Below are positions 1 through 14,647 of a DNA stretch of 64,000 nt, in pieces (the first letter of the stretch is position 1; each line of letters begins with the position of its first letter). A program made the position numbers and the translations under genes. The notes beneath the pieces are model-generated. The model was not told the origin of the DNA. It did not search any database and saw only the letters and a list, made by a program, of their open reading frames with translations. Source of the stretch: Aurifilum marmelostoma. Taxonomy: Eukaryota; Ascomycota; Sordariomycetes; Diaporthales; Cryphonectriaceae. The stretch covers positions 2,542,001 through 2,606,000 of the forward strand of contig JAMXSV010000003.1 in the NCBI GenBank assembly GCA_027559495.1, written 5' to 3'.

Positions 1-164
1 GCATTAAGGCCTCTTAAAATAAATTCTAAAGAGCTAAAAGTTTAATATTTTAGTATAGAGCTATTATATTAAGATTATGTAATTAAGGATTAGGGTTTTA
101 AACTTATTGCCTATAAGAAAGTAGTTATTAAGCAAGTAATTTAGGAATGTCTAGTAGGAATTAG

Positions 165-430
165 AATTTAAGCAAAATAGGCAAACTAAAAAAGCAAAAT
201 ATATAAAGATATATTTATTATTAACCAAATAGATTATTATATATAGCTCTTTAGTTATTAGTTTAAGTATTACTTCTAATAAGTAATAGCTTTATTGCTA
301 GTAATAATACTATAAAGAACTTTAGAATTATTTCTATATTCTTTAAAGCACGCCTTAATGCCTTACTTGCTTAATATAAACCCTATATACTTATTATATA
401 CTTTAGTTATAATAGTGCTTATTATAATTA
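165..430 (-). repeat. Diverged dispersed repeat, copy 1 (inverted)
   Basis: The reverse complement of this segment aligns over about 260 bp with 16205-16465. Shared words include a run around 309-347 (ctttaaagaatatagaaata on the other strand) and one around 196-250. Most differences that can be seen are C-to-T or G-to-A, as expected after RIP. No coding capacity or terminal structure is visible, so the class of element is unknown. Ends are approximate, because similarity fades outside these limits. Confidence 0.75.
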
Positions 431-652
431 TTAAGAATAAATTTGCAATTTATTAGCTAAAGATTTATTCTTTTAAAGCTAATTATAATATAAATTTTTC
501 TAAATATATAATTAATTATTAGCTAAGCAATATTAATAATAAAGAAGAAAATAAGAAACAAAAATATATTTATAAAGCTTTTAATATAAAATTATTTCTT
601 ATAAAAATTAAATTTCTATAATAAATATTATTAAAAGGGATTTAATAATGCT

Positions 653-873
653 TATAAGAAGCTTAGCTAAGGGTATTTATTTGAATAGAGATCTATTACT
701 ATATATATTTTAGCTTAGGAAGTAATAGAAGAAAGATAAGAAATTTTCTATCTGCAAATAGCTAAATAGCTGCTCTAGGGGTATAGCATAGCGCATATAT
801 TATATAGCGCATTATATAGCGTTTTTAGCTTTAGTTGCTACTAAACTACTATTTATAGCTTTGGCTTATAATA
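653..873 (-). mobile_element. Solo LTR, copy A, RIP-mutated
   Basis: This 221-bp segment is the reverse complement of the LTR family also seen at 6832-7053, 14648-14869 and 15301-15522. In the plus orientation of the element the ends were probably TG...CA; here both are mutated to TA...TA. It is flanked by a perfect 5-bp direct repeat, ATGCT, at 648-652 and 874-878, which is the target-site duplication expected from integrase-mediated insertion. No internal retrotransposon sequence is attached, so it is a solo LTR left by LTR-LTR recombination. Compared with the copy at 15301-15522 it is heavily changed, nearly always by transitions, so it has been exposed to more RIP. Confidence 0.87.
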
Positions 874-3800
874 ATGCTTTACTTTAAGCTATTAATAATA
901 TAATAATAATATATTTATTAGTATTATTAAGTATATTTATAAAAAGCTATTACTTTATAATCTGCCTTTTAGCATTAATTAAATATTATATTAATATTAA
1001 TATAAAACTATTTTAAGCAAATATTTTAATTTTTTTAGTTATATAATAAATAAATAAATATTTATTAAAATATTAAGTTTGATTTATTATTATATTAGAT
1101 TTATTAAAATAAATATTATTATTAAGGCTATATAAAGCTTAATTTAAATATAGCTATTATTTAAAAATATAGTATATAAGAATAGCTTTACTATTAGAAC
1201 TACTATAGATAAGAAGAATTATTAACTTTTTATTATAAAAGTTATTAATCTCTTTTTTAGCTTTTTGATCTATAGCTATAATAAAATATAAGATATAAGT
1301 AGATAAAATGCTAATCTAGTTGCTATATTTAATATTATTTTAGATATTTAAAAGTATTAATTTATATATATTTATAATAAATTTATACTTATTAAAAAAG
1401 CTATTTAAATTATAAATTATAATCTTAATGCTTCAATAACTAGCTTTAATATATTAAAAGTAATTAATATTAAGCTTAGAAAGCCTTTTTAATTATCATT
1501 ATATAAAATAAGAACTAATTAAGCTATATTATATACTTAAATAAAAGCTTTATTTTCTAATAGCTCAAAATATTACAAATAGCTTATATTTCTAAAATTA
1601 AGGCAAATATACTATTTTAGTATATTTTAAATACTATACTTTATAATATTACTTTTGCTATATAATATATATTTAATAAAAAGTATAAAAAGATTCTTAA
1701 AAGCTCAAAAGGCTTTAAATCTTCTAAATCGCGATTTTCTTATTAGTAATGCCTTTATTAAACTTACTATATATTAAGATTCATTTAAAAAGTCTTATAT
1801 ATCTTATTCTTTTAAGCTTAAATAGCTGAATATTTAGCAGCTACTTTTATATATAATTAAAAAGAATATAAACAGAGATTAAAGCTATTTAAGGAGATTA
1901 TTATAATAATAATAAATAAAGATAATTAAGAAAGTATATAATTTAATTTATTAGCATTAATTTAAGCATGCAACTTATATAGTAAATCTATACTAAAAAG
2001 ATTCCTTAGGAATAAATATCTTTTTAGCTAGCTACTAATTCTAGAATTTGCTATAGAATAAACGAAGATTATAGAAAAATAATGCTAGTCGTAGCTTATA
2101 GGTAATATATAAGAGTTTTACCTAAATAGAAAGAATTTGCAAAATAGATAAAGGCTTTAATTTATTCTTTTATAAGTTAAGAAGAAAAGATTTTAGTATT
2201 AATTTAAATATATAATTTATATAATAAGTTCTATATCAAAAAGTTCCTTAAGAATAACTATCTTCTTAGCTAGCTATTAAGTTAAGTATTTATTACAAAA
2301 GAAATAAAAAGAATAGAAAAGCAATATTAATTTTAGCTTACAAGTAATTGAGATTTTATATAAGCTAAATTAAATATTTTTTTCTTTATAAAAATAAATA
2401 TTATTAAAATTAGATATAATATTATTTTTATAAAAGTATTTTATTTTCTTAAATTATTTAATAATTGCTTAATCAAAAGCAAAATATAATAATTTTTTAT
2501 AATAATATTATCTAAAGTATAATAATCTATATAGAATTATAAGCTCTTATTTAGCTTAGTAATTAATAGAATAAATAAAGCAATAAATAATAAATAAGAA
2601 TATATAAATAACTTTTATAAATTATTTTTAAGTTAATTACAAATTATAATTACGCTATTTTATAATATAATATATAATATATTAAATACTATATTTTTCC
2701 TTTTAAAGAAAAATATAGTAATTATAGAAATACTATAGACAAAATCTCTTAATTTTTTCAAAAAAGAATATTTATAAAGTTTTTAAGCTTAGTAAATAAA
2801 TAGCTAAGTAATTTAATAGCAAGATTAAGAACTAAAATATAATTAATATTTTTAAAATAATAGTAAATAAATAATAATTCTTTTAGCAAATATAAGCTAG
2901 GCTTACTTATAGCAAAATAGTAATAAGATTATAATAGTATAGAATTTAAAATATAATAATAATTTAAAAAAGTAAGCAGCTTAAGATATATTCTAAAAAG
3001 CTTTACTCTTTATTAAATAGTTAAAAATATTATAATCCTTTTAGTAATATATACTATTAAAAGTAATAATATATGAAATTAAATAATAAAATTATATTAT
3101 AATTTAGTAAATTATATAGATATAATAAGATACTTTTTTTATTTTTAATAAAATATCTATTAAAAAATAAATATAAATAATATTTATAATCTTAGATCTT
3201 ATTAATAAATTTTTTAAATATTAAAGTTAATTAAAATATAAATTATTAAAGAATTTTTGAAAATAATTAAATAAATTAGAAAATTTATATACTTAAATAT
3301 TAATTTTTTTATCTTAATTAATAATAAAATAATAATAATAATAAATATAAAAATCTTATATTAAATAATCTTATAATTTTTATTTAATTCTTTTAAATTA
3401 ATGACTTTAATAAAGCTATTAGCTAAAGTTTAAAAGCAATTTATTCTAAATTTACTTTATTAAATAAAGTAATATTTTAAAAAGAATTATATATAATATT
3501 AAAAAAGGTAATAAAAAGTAAATTAAATAAATAATTTTATAATAAAGCTAATAAAATAGAAATATTAAATTTATAAATAAAAGTAGCTAAAATATATATT
3601 AATCTTAAAATAATTAGCTTTATATTAGCATTTATAGTAATATTTTTCAATATTTATAGATAGTTTATAGCTATAATTTATATTATATTGCTTTAAAAAT
3701 TAAATAGTAAAACTATTTTAAAAGCAATATATTTTTATAATAATAAATATAGAGTAATTAAAGAATGCAAAGTAATAATAAGAATAATATTTTATATATT

Positions 3801-5559
3801 AAATATTCGCTATTAATGCTAATAATATTAATCATTTAAAGCTTATATATATAAAATATATTTATAATATTTATAGTAAGAGTAAAAAGTAATATTAAGT
3901 TACTCTATAGCTATTGAAAATATTTGCAAATTAGAAAAATATTATAAAGTAATTTTTAATATTTCTTCTTAAAAGCTAAATATTATAATTTTCAAAAATA
4001 AATATTAAGATTTTAATTATATACTTTTAGCAAATATAATTTATATAAACATTTAAAAGTATTTCTAAATTATTTTTATATAATTAAATAACTTATAAAT
4101 TAAAGAATTTTATAAATAACTTTGCTAATAACTAATGTAGATAATTTATAAAATTATTACTAAATATTGCAAAAGCCTTCTATATATACTTTAGCTATCA
4201 TTAAATGCATTGCTTTAAGGTATTTATAGTTAGATAATTCGTTTATAATAATAGAGCAATAGCAAAGAATTTTCTCTATTATTAATAAGTTTATTATAGT
4301 ATTTATTAATATTTATATTTAGAGATAATTTAATATAAATAAAGAATATATTAGTTCTTATTACAAGTATTATATTAGATATATTTGATTATAAATTCTA
4401 TAATTCTTTATAATTACTTATATATTCTTTAATATATTATTATAATAATAATTCCCTTTTAATATATTAAATACTATATTCTTAGTTAAAAAGCTTAATA
4501 AAAAAGAATTATAGATTTATTATAAAATAGTAATAATAAAAGATGATAACTTTAATAGCTATATCTACTGCTAATATTAAAGCATTTCTTAAGTATTTAA
4601 TATATAATTTATAATTAACTTCTTTATATTTGCTTTCTTAAAGAAGAACTATATTTCTATATATATAATATTCTTATATAAATTATAAGCTATATTTATT
4701 TATGCTTTTTAATTAAAATATATAAAAAGCTAAAAGCTTAAATAGAATTAGGTTTTTTAAGGAATTAAAACCTTTTATTATAAAATTTGCTAAATTTAAG
4801 AATAAGCTAAAAATAAATATAAATAGTAGCTAAAAAGAGCAAATATATATTATAGCTTTCTTAATTGATTTTATATTTACTATAATAGTATATTTAAGTA
4901 AAAAGTATTTTTACTTATTTTATATCTTAAATAAAATAAAAATAATAATAAAATTTTTATTTATCTTACTTATTTTTTAAAAATTAGATAAAGCTTAATA
5001 AAATACTTTAATATTTTATAATTTTATTAATTTTATCTTAAAATAAAGAATAATAGCTAATAAGTTTTAATTATAAATAATATAATTTTATTATATTAAT
5101 ATTAAATAAAGAAAATAATAAATAATTTAATTTAAAATTCTATTTATAGAGTATTATCGATAATAAGTACTTTTTTAAAGCTATATTAGAATAATTTATA
5201 CTAATTATTATTAGCTTTTTAGAATTTTATTAAGCAGGAATTAGGGCTATAATAAAAGCATTTTAAGCTTATTATTTCTTATTTACTTAATTAGACAAAT
5301 TATATATCTTTTTATATAAGCTAAATTAAAAGTATAATAATATTAAAAAAGCTTTAAATAAAATTATAATAAAAATTAGCAAAGCTAATAAAGCTTTATA
5401 TATTTTAGATTTAATAATATACTTTCTATTTGCAAACTATATAAACTTTATTAAAGTTTACTTAAATTCTAATACTTATCTTAATTCTAAATTTAATATA
5501 TTTAATTTCTATTATAATAAAAGCATACTTTTTAAAAGCGCTTTAGCTAAACAAAAATG

Positions 5560-6050
5560 AAAAACTTAGTTAATTAGTTTAGTTAATAGCTTAACTAAAA
5601 CTAACTATACATTAACTATAGTTAATTAAATTAATTATAATTAATCTATTCTTTAAATAAAACTAATAATAAGTGTACTATAGTTAGTTTATAGTAATTA
5701 ATAATTACTATAGTTTAATTATATAATATAGAATAATTTAAAATAAGTTTTCTAAAAATATAAAATATATTAATATAAAAGAGAAAAAGCAAAAATAGTA
5801 ATAGAGAATAGCATATAATAATGTAAAGTATTTAGTTTCGCTTTAAAAAAGAGTAAAATATATTAAAAACTAATATTTTTATACTTACAAATAGATAAAT
5901 TTAATTAATATAGTTACTAATAAACTATATATAGTAACTAAAATTAACTATTAACTACTATAGTTAATAAAAAGTACTAACTTTAACTATAGTAGTTTAT
6001 AATTAGTTATTAATTAACTAATAATTATAAACTAATTTTTAATGCTATAG
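5560..6050. repeat. Degenerate palindrome-rich repeat (ACTATAGT cluster)
   Basis: The self-complementary octamer ACTATAGT occurs at least five times here (5615, 5677, 5707, 5957, 5986), set in many related gttaat/attaac words. The arrangement looks like a decayed inverted-repeat element or a low-complexity array, but RIP makes the class impossible to fix. No coding content is visible. Confidence 0.4.
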
Positions 6051-6831
6051 CTAACCTAAAACGCATAATAAGGTATTTAAAAAGATTAAAATATATTTAA
6101 AGTGCTATTAAATACTTATTGCTTAAAGTAATATAAATATAGTAAAAGCTTAAATATATATTTAATTTAGTAAATTATTTTATTTTTCATAATAGGTATA
6201 AATTCTTTTTTAATAAAACGTTAAAGGAATTTATTTTACTTTATAAATTTATTTAAAGCTTTATAGTTCAATATAAAAGTCTTATTCTTTATTTGCTTCC
6301 TAAAATAAAAGAATAAGCGCTATAGCTAATAAAAAGCTAATATATTATTTAATCTTTCTTTACTATGTTAATTATTTACTAATATAGCTTAAGTAGCTAG
6401 TCTTTAAGTATAAAGTAAAGTAGATTTTAAAGCAATGCTAGCAATTTTCCTTTAGCGTTTGCTTTAAAATTAATATAATAGTTATATATACTTTTATATA
6501 AAGGCAAAGCAAATGCTTTTAACTTATTAAATAAGTTATAAAAGTCTTAAGGCTTTAATAGCAATATAAGCTAATATTTAAAATGTAAATATTTATATTT
6601 AATTTATATATTCATTTTCTAAGAAGCGCTATAAGTATACTAGCTAAAAGCTTTTAAGGCTTATAATATTAAGCTTAATAAGTAAAACCTTTTATCTTTA
6701 TGCCTTTTATACTTCTAATTTGCAAAATCTTACTTTTAATATTTAGCTAAATATAGCATAATTGTATTTAAGGGAGGCTTAATATTATATTCTTACTTAA
6801 GCTAAAAATTATATATATATATATATATATA

Positions 6832-7053
6832 TATTACAGGCTAAGGCCGTAAATAGGGCTTTGGCAGCAACTGAAGCTAGGAATGCTACACAACGCGCTA
6901 CATAATACGCATACTACGCTATACCTATAGAGCAGCTCTTTAGCTGCTTGCAGATAGAAAATTCCTTATTTTTCTTCTATTACTCCCTAAGCTAGAATAT
7001 TTATAATAATAAATCTTTAATTAAGTATATACTCTTTAGCTAGGCCTTTTATA
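6832..7053 (+). repeat. 5' LTR of the full-length element
   Basis: This 222-bp LTR begins tattacagg, where an original TGTTACAGG is implied by the solo copy at 15522-15301, and ends ccttttata, probably from ccttttaca. It aligns end to end with 14648-14869. It keeps several C residues (for example around 6890-6925) that are T in the 3' LTR, so the two LTRs were mutated unevenly. The left flank is a (TA)n run at 6811-6831. Confidence 0.87.
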
Positions 7054-10000
7054 TATATTTTAGCTTTATTTATCTACTATAATAGCGCTATTTAAGTGCA
7101 ATAGTTAATAATAGAAAGAGAAGAATAATAGCTACTATTTATAGCAGATAAAGGCCTTAAACTAAATCTATATACCCTTTTTAAATAATTATATAAGCTG
7201 CAAAAGAGCTAGTTTACTTATATTACTTAGCTTTTTAAAAAGAAGCTAGTAGCTAAATATACTGCCTAAAAAACTCTAAGCTATTAATATAAAGAAGTAC
7301 TATAAGCGCTATTATAATATATTATAATTATTAAAGCTAAATTATATAGAATTAGAGCAAATAAGATATTATATATAAATATATAGAAAGCAGCTAATAA
7401 GTAAGGCTTATATTTTTATAATTAAAAGAAAAAGCTTTAATTATAATAATAATAATTTTAATAATTATAATTTTATATATAATAAAAGCTTTTATTTTAG
7501 CTTAAGAAATTTAATAAGGAATTATTTAAAGTTTTCTTTATAGAAAACTTAGATATATTATAAATTTAGCTAAAATATTTACTTTATTAGAAATTTATAT
7601 AATAAATTTTATATTATATTTAAATGCTTTAAAAAAGCTGCTTAAAAGCTAGCTAATTTCTATTTTAACTTAAAGAAGTTTAATTAAATTAATAATTCTT
7701 AAGCCTTTTATAGAATATCTAATTAGCTATTATTATAATATTAATTAAGCTAAATAAGCAGTATAAATACTTTTTAAAATTTATTAATATAAAAATTAAT
7801 AGTTCTTTTCTTTTTTTGCTATTTAAAAATAAATATTCTTTAAAGCTAGAAGTATTTTATAGCTTAATTAAATAAAGCTTATTATTTTAGAAGAAGCTAT
7901 TAATATTAAGCTTTAAAATAAATTTATTTTTATAAATATATTAATTAATTATTATATATAAATTAAAAAGGCTTTATTAATCTTTTTTAAGATAGAGAAA
8001 TTTATTAAGTAATAAAATAGTTTAATAGCAAATATTATTTTAAGAAGCACTTTTTAAAAGAAAACTTAATAAGAAAGAAATTTATAAGAAAATATTTTAA
8101 TAATTAAAGTTAATACTATAAATATAAGCAATACTGCTTCTAAGTAATATATTAAATAAATATTAAATAAAGAAATTAAAAAGTAAAAAGATAATAATTT
8201 ATGCTTTTAATATAGCAAGGAGACTACTATATAAATTAGTATAGCCTTTTATTAGCTATATTGCTTATATAAAGCAATATTTAAACTGCTATTATTATTG
8301 CAAATAATAATAATAATTTTATTAATTTTAATAAAGAAAAAGAATAGCTTTTATGCACAAAATTATATATAAAAGCTTATTAAGCTAAAATTTAATAAAA
8401 ATAAAATAAAATAAAAGCTAAATAGATCCTCTTTTATAATAGTAAATTTGCTATATAATAAAATTAAATTTATAAATATATTAGTAAATTAAAGATATAA
8501 TTGCTATAGCGCTATAAGTAAAAAGCTTATTAAAAAATTTGCTTTTTTGCATATTTTAATAATATTAAAAATACTTTATAAAGCTATAATAAATTAAGCT
8601 ATTTAAAAGCTAAATATAATTTCTAAAATAATATACTTTAAGGCTAATTTAAATAGCTATATATATTAAATTTAAATATATATTATTTTCTAATTTAATT
8701 ATAATATAATTTTAAAAAAGTTTTAAATAAAATAAAAAGAAGTTATTTATATAGTATATAAGCATTTTTTAAGTATTAAGTAAATAGTAAGCCTAAAGAT
8801 TTAGAAAAGAGATTATATTTTAATAGTATATTAGAAAGTTAATAATATAAGCGCTTTTATATTAAAAGCAGAAATAAAATAAAGTAAATGATTTATAAAT
8901 AGTATAAATATAGCTATTTATAATAACTTTAGCTAATATTAATAAAGCATTTATATTAAAAAAAGAAGGCTTTAATAGAGAATAAGCTATTAAAATAGTT
9001 TTAATAATAAATAGAATCATTTAATAAAAAAAAAAAAAAAAGCTATTATTGCATTATAAAGAAAGTAAATTATAAAATTATTTTAAAATAAAATAAGAAT
9101 AATAAGGCAATTAGAAATTTTTTAAAGCTTTTTTTATAAAATATTAAGAAATAAATTATTAATCTTAAGAAAGATTTTTATAAAGCTATTAGAATTAAAA
9201 TATATATAAGTAAATAGCTTATTAGCAAAAGAATTTATAATTTTTATTAAGAAATTCAATAGTAAATTATATTTTTATATTAACTATTATATATTTAATA
9301 TTATTATTTAAGCTAATTAATATTTACTTTTACTTATTAAAAAAATTTTAGCTAATTTTTTAAAAATATAATAATTTATTAAATTTAATATATAAGCTAC
9401 TTTTTATAAGCTTTATATTAAAAAAAGTAATAAATAGAAAATTGCCTTTTATATTTAATTTAGCTTATTTAAATAATTAATAATTTCCTTTAAATTTATA
9501 AAAATATTAGCTATTTTTTAGTAATATATTAATTTAATACTATAATAATATTTAAATATTTTCTATTTAGTATATTTAAATAATATATTTATTTATTTAA
9601 ATAATTTTAAAAAGAATTATAAATAAAAAATAAAATAAGTTTTTAAGGCTTTAGAAGCTATTAGTTTAAACTTAAATATTGCAAAATGCAAATTTAGTAT
9701 TTAAAAATTAAATATTTAAAATTTATTATTAAAATAAATATTAAGATTTATATAAATTTTAAAAGCTTATAGTAATTTATAATTAAAGGCTTTTAAAATG
9801 CTTAAAAGTATATAAAGTTTTTTAAAATTTACTAATTTTTATTACTAATTTATTAAAAATTATTTTAAAATTATAAGCTCTTTTTAGTACTTATAAAAAA
9901 ATGCTATTTTGCTAAAAAGAAAATAAAAATATAGCTTTTAAACAGCTTAAGCTTAAATTTATTTTAAAATTAATATTAATATAATAAAATTTTAAAAAGA

Positions 10001-13000
10001 ATATTATATTTAAAGGCTAATTATTTAAGCTATTTATTAAATAGCTATTTATTATAAAAAAATACTAAAATAGTATTATAGTTAATAATATATTATTTTA
10101 AATAATTATTATTTGTAAAATATAATTATAAAATTTATAATAAAAAGTTATTAATAATTATAAACTATTTATAAGCTTAGAATATAAAGCTTTATAATAT
10201 AAAGAAATTATTTATAATTTATTTAAATTATAAAATTATTTAAAAGCTTAATAAATAATAAATATATTAATTAAAAGAATTATTATAATTTTGTTTTAAG
10301 CTTACTTATTATAAAAAAGCTATTATAAAATATTTATATATATACTTTTTTATAAAAAATAAAATATATTATATAAAATAATAAATAAGTGCTTTATTAA
10401 AAAAAACTTTAGCTTTAAAAAAAAAATAATTAAAATAAAATTATTAAAAAGATTATATAAATTATTTAAATTAATATTTAAAATAAATTGCTTTTTAAAA
10501 AAATTTAAATTTTTATATAAAAAAATTTTTAAATAGCTTAAAATATTATTTTATAAAATAATAAAAATTTCTATAAATTATTTAATTAATTAAAAAAAAA
10601 GCTAAAATATTTTTAGTAAATTTTAAAACTAATAATAGAAATTTATTAAATATATTTATTACTAAATATAAAATTAATTTAAGAAAGTATTCTTAAATTT
10701 TAAAATAAAATATAAATATTAAAATAGAAATTATTATAAATTATATTAATATAAAATATATATAATTTCTTATTTAAGTAAATATTTAGAATAAAATATT
10801 ATTATTTTGCTATTAAGCTGTTTATATTTTTAGCTTAGCTTATATAAAATAATATAAAAATTTATTTAAAATTATAATATTTATAAATAAAAAATTATAT
10901 AGCAATATTATAAAAAAGGGCTTTTTAAGCTTTTATTTATTTTTAAGTAGCTATAAAGCAAGCTTTTAATTAACTTTATAATAAATTTATTTATAAGAAA
11001 ATAAAAATAGCTTTTAATATTTAATAATTATTATAAATTAATTAAGCAAAGCTATTATATTAAAAGCTATATATATAATAAATATTAAAGCTTATATTAA
11101 GTAGTTTATAAGCTGCTATTAAAGATATTACTATAATTTTTCTAAGGCTTTAATAAGCAATTAAAGAATAAATTAAATAAGATCTTTTTAGCAATGCTTA
11201 TATAAGTTAACTAAAATTAAGCAGCACTTAAATATTACTTATTATTTAAAAATAAATAAAGCAATTAAAAAAGCTAATTAGAAAGTCCTTAACTATCTAA
11301 AGATATTTATAATATATATATAAGAAGGATTAGCTATAGCTACTAATAAGTATATAATTAGCTATTAATAATAAAAATATTATTATAATTAGATTAAGCT
11401 TTTTTTTTTTTTAATATAAATATTATATTAATATTATTTAAGAAGTAAAATACTTTATAATATTAGCTTACTTACTATATATAAGAGCAAAAGGTTTTAT
11501 AAAATAATTAAAGAAATTAATAGAATTTATATAAATAGCTATAATAATAATTTAGTAATAAATAGAAGAAAGCGCAAATTAAAAGAGAGTATTAGTAGAA
11601 TAGTTTGCTATTAGGAATAATATATAGCTATCTCTTAAGAATATAGTAATAAACTGCCTTTTCTAAAAGCTAGCTTAGCTATATAGGAAATATAAAATAA
11701 TAAAAGTAATTAGCTTGTATATAGTAAAGCTAAATATATTATATAGTATATACTTGTAATTTTATATAAATCTATTATTATAAGCTGCTAGCAATTTGCT
11801 ATCTTTATAGTAAATATAAAATGCTTACTTAAAATATAATTATTCTTAAGAATAGTAGATAGAAATTTAAATTTTATATAAAATTAATTTTAAAAGCTAA
11901 AAATAAATTAAGAATAAATTGCTTTTAAATAAAAAAGCTTTTTAAATATAAAATATAAATTAAATAAGTAAAGATAAAAAAGCTAAAAGTATAAAATAAG
12001 CAAAAGTACTAAATAAATTTAAAAAATAATATAAATTAGTAAAGAAAAATAATAGCTTATAATAATAGCTTTAGAAATATAAAGCTTTAAATTTATAAAA
12101 TTAATAAAGTATTAATTAGTAGCTAAAAAGCTAATACTTTTAAAATAAAGAAAGCTATTTAATAAAATAATTTAAATCTTATTATAAAACTTATCTTACT
12201 TTTAAATAGCAAAATTATTATACTTAATATATTTAATATTTAAAGTATATTTATTCTTAAGCTTATAAGCTTATTATATAAGCTTATACTCTATATACTT
12301 CTAAATATATTTGCTTTAAAGCTAAATTAAAGCTTAATAGTAAGAAATAATTATTATAGCTAATTTATAAACTTAATAATAGAAATTTATTAAATTAGCA
12401 TTAAAAGCTTTAATTTTTATATTAATATAAAGCTGCTTTTGCTATTTGTTTAATATTATTAAATTGCTTTTAATAATAAAGAATATAATTAAAAGTATAA
12501 TAAATATAAAGAATTTAGTAATTAATAAAAGCTAATAAGAAGAAAGCAGCTTATTAATAGTAAAGAAAGTAAAAGTAAAAAAAGATAAAAGGAAAAGTAT
12601 ATATTAGAATTATTATAATTAAAAAAATAAGCTATAAAAAAAAGAAAATTAAAATAAATATAAAAAATATTATTCTTATAAAGCTAAAAAATAGCAAATT
12701 AGTATAATAGAAGCTAAAAAAAGAAAGAGATAAGAGAATATTAATAAAATAATAAAATATTAAATATTTTAAGTAAAAGTAGTAATTACAAAGAACTAAC
12801 TAATAGAAATTAATAGCTAATAAATTACTTTAAAGCTAATAAAAAGATAAAAATATATTAAAATTATTAATATAATAATAATTAGAATTTTAGAATATAA
12901 TAAAAGTATAGTAGCTATAAAAAATAGCTTAGTAATTAAAGAAATTTTAAGCTAAATAAAAGCAAATAAGTAATTAAATAGTAAATAAGTAAGTAATAAA

Positions 13001-14622
13001 TTTAATATTGCAATTAAAGCTTTAATAAAAATACTAAATAAGCTTTTTATTTTTATAAATAAAATTATTTATATTAAAAATTAAAAAGCTATTTTATATT
13101 AGCTAAAAAGCTAGCTTTAAGCTAAAAGAGAAAAGAGAGAATTAGACTTATTTATTATAGAATTAAGAAGAAATAAGATATTAGAGAAAGAAAAAAAATT
13201 CGATTAAATAGAGAGCAAGTTGAAAGCAGAATATATAATTTTCTCTCTTCTCTTTAATAATAATAAAAAATAATATAGCAAAATAAAAGCAGAAAGTAAT
13301 AAACTAAAATTTTAAGAAAAAGCTTAATAATAATTACTAATTACTAAGTATTTAGCAGCTGTAGAGCAATATAGTAATTTATTATTACTAAGAGATAAGC
13401 AAGATAAGCTAATTTAGGATTTATTTAATTTAGTTCTTATTATTATCTTTACTCTTATTATTATTTTTCTTATTTAAAGCAGCAAAGAAGCTATAATAGT
13501 ACTTTTAAGCCCTAAAAAAGCAATTTAGCTAAATAAGCTTTTAGTAAATAAATTATATAGCATTAAAAAGATTTTAAAAAGTATTATAAATCTCTTATAT
13601 TAGCTTAATCTTATAAAATTATAAAAAATTAGAAAAAGAGAATAAAGCTAAAAAGAAGTAGCTATTTATATAATATAAATATAGCTTATTTAAGCCTAAT
13701 ATACTGCTTTTAGAGAAAGTAGTAAAAAAGCTAGTACTAAAACTAATAATAGCCTTTTTTAGCTATACTTCTTTATATTAAAATAAAGCAGCTTAATTAA
13801 TATTATATTAAGCTATAATAAAGTTTAAAAAGCAAATTAATAGTGCTTAAGTAGCTAATAAGAAAGAAAACTTACTAAAGTTACTTAAATTAAAGTCTTA
13901 AATAGCTAAAGCTAATATAATAATAATATTAATTATATTAGAATTATAGGCAAGCTAAAAAAAGAGAGAAGTTAGCTAAAAAATAATAAGAAAAATAAAG
14001 CTTATAAAAAATATACTATAATATAAGTATAATTAATATTTTTATTATTAATAATATAAAAGTAATAAAAGCATTATTTACTTAAGCTTATTTAAATTAG
14101 TAAATAAGAAAAAAGTAAGCAAAAAGCAGCTATTTACTAATAGTATTATATGCAAAATATATTAAAATTAATAGCTAAGCAAATAATATATTTAAAATAA
14201 AATATTTTATAAATACTTATAATTATATTAGCAATTAGAAAGTAAATAAAAAGCTAAAAACTTTTATTTTTAAAGTAATTAAATATTAGGCTATAAAGAG
14301 AATTTAATAATAATATTTTAAATAGCTTTTTAGTAGCAAATAATAATAGTAATTTAATTATAATTAAGAAAGCTAGAAAAAGCTTTAAAGTAGCTATTAT
14401 TATATAAAGTATTATTTAGAGTAAAGCTATTATTAATCTTAGCCTTTTTATAATTAGTTATTATAAATAGCTATTTAGAAGTATAGTATAAGTATAGAAG
14501 ATAGTAAATAAGAAGTATAGAATAAAATAGATAGAAGAAAGTCTTACTTAAGAGGGAAGATAGAAGATAATTATAAAAAGAAGGAAATAAAGAGTAAATA
14601 ATAAAAAGAAAGCAAACTATTT

Positions 14623-14644
14623 AGGAGGAGGAAAGGAGAAAGAA
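14623..14644 (+). other. Polypurine tract of the LTR retrotransposon
   Basis: This is an uninterrupted run of A and G (aggaggaggaaaggagaaag, then aa) ending 3 bp before the 3' LTR. In retrotransposons such a tract primes plus-strand synthesis. Its survival fits the rule that RIP needs CpA context: this strand has no C, and its complement has C mostly in CpT or CpC. Confidence 0.75.
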
Positions 14645-14647
14645 TAA

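Noticed and set aside
6840..14640. Residual gag/pol reading frames
   Set aside because: Stops occur throughout all frames, and no RT or integrase motif can be read without computational de-RIPping.
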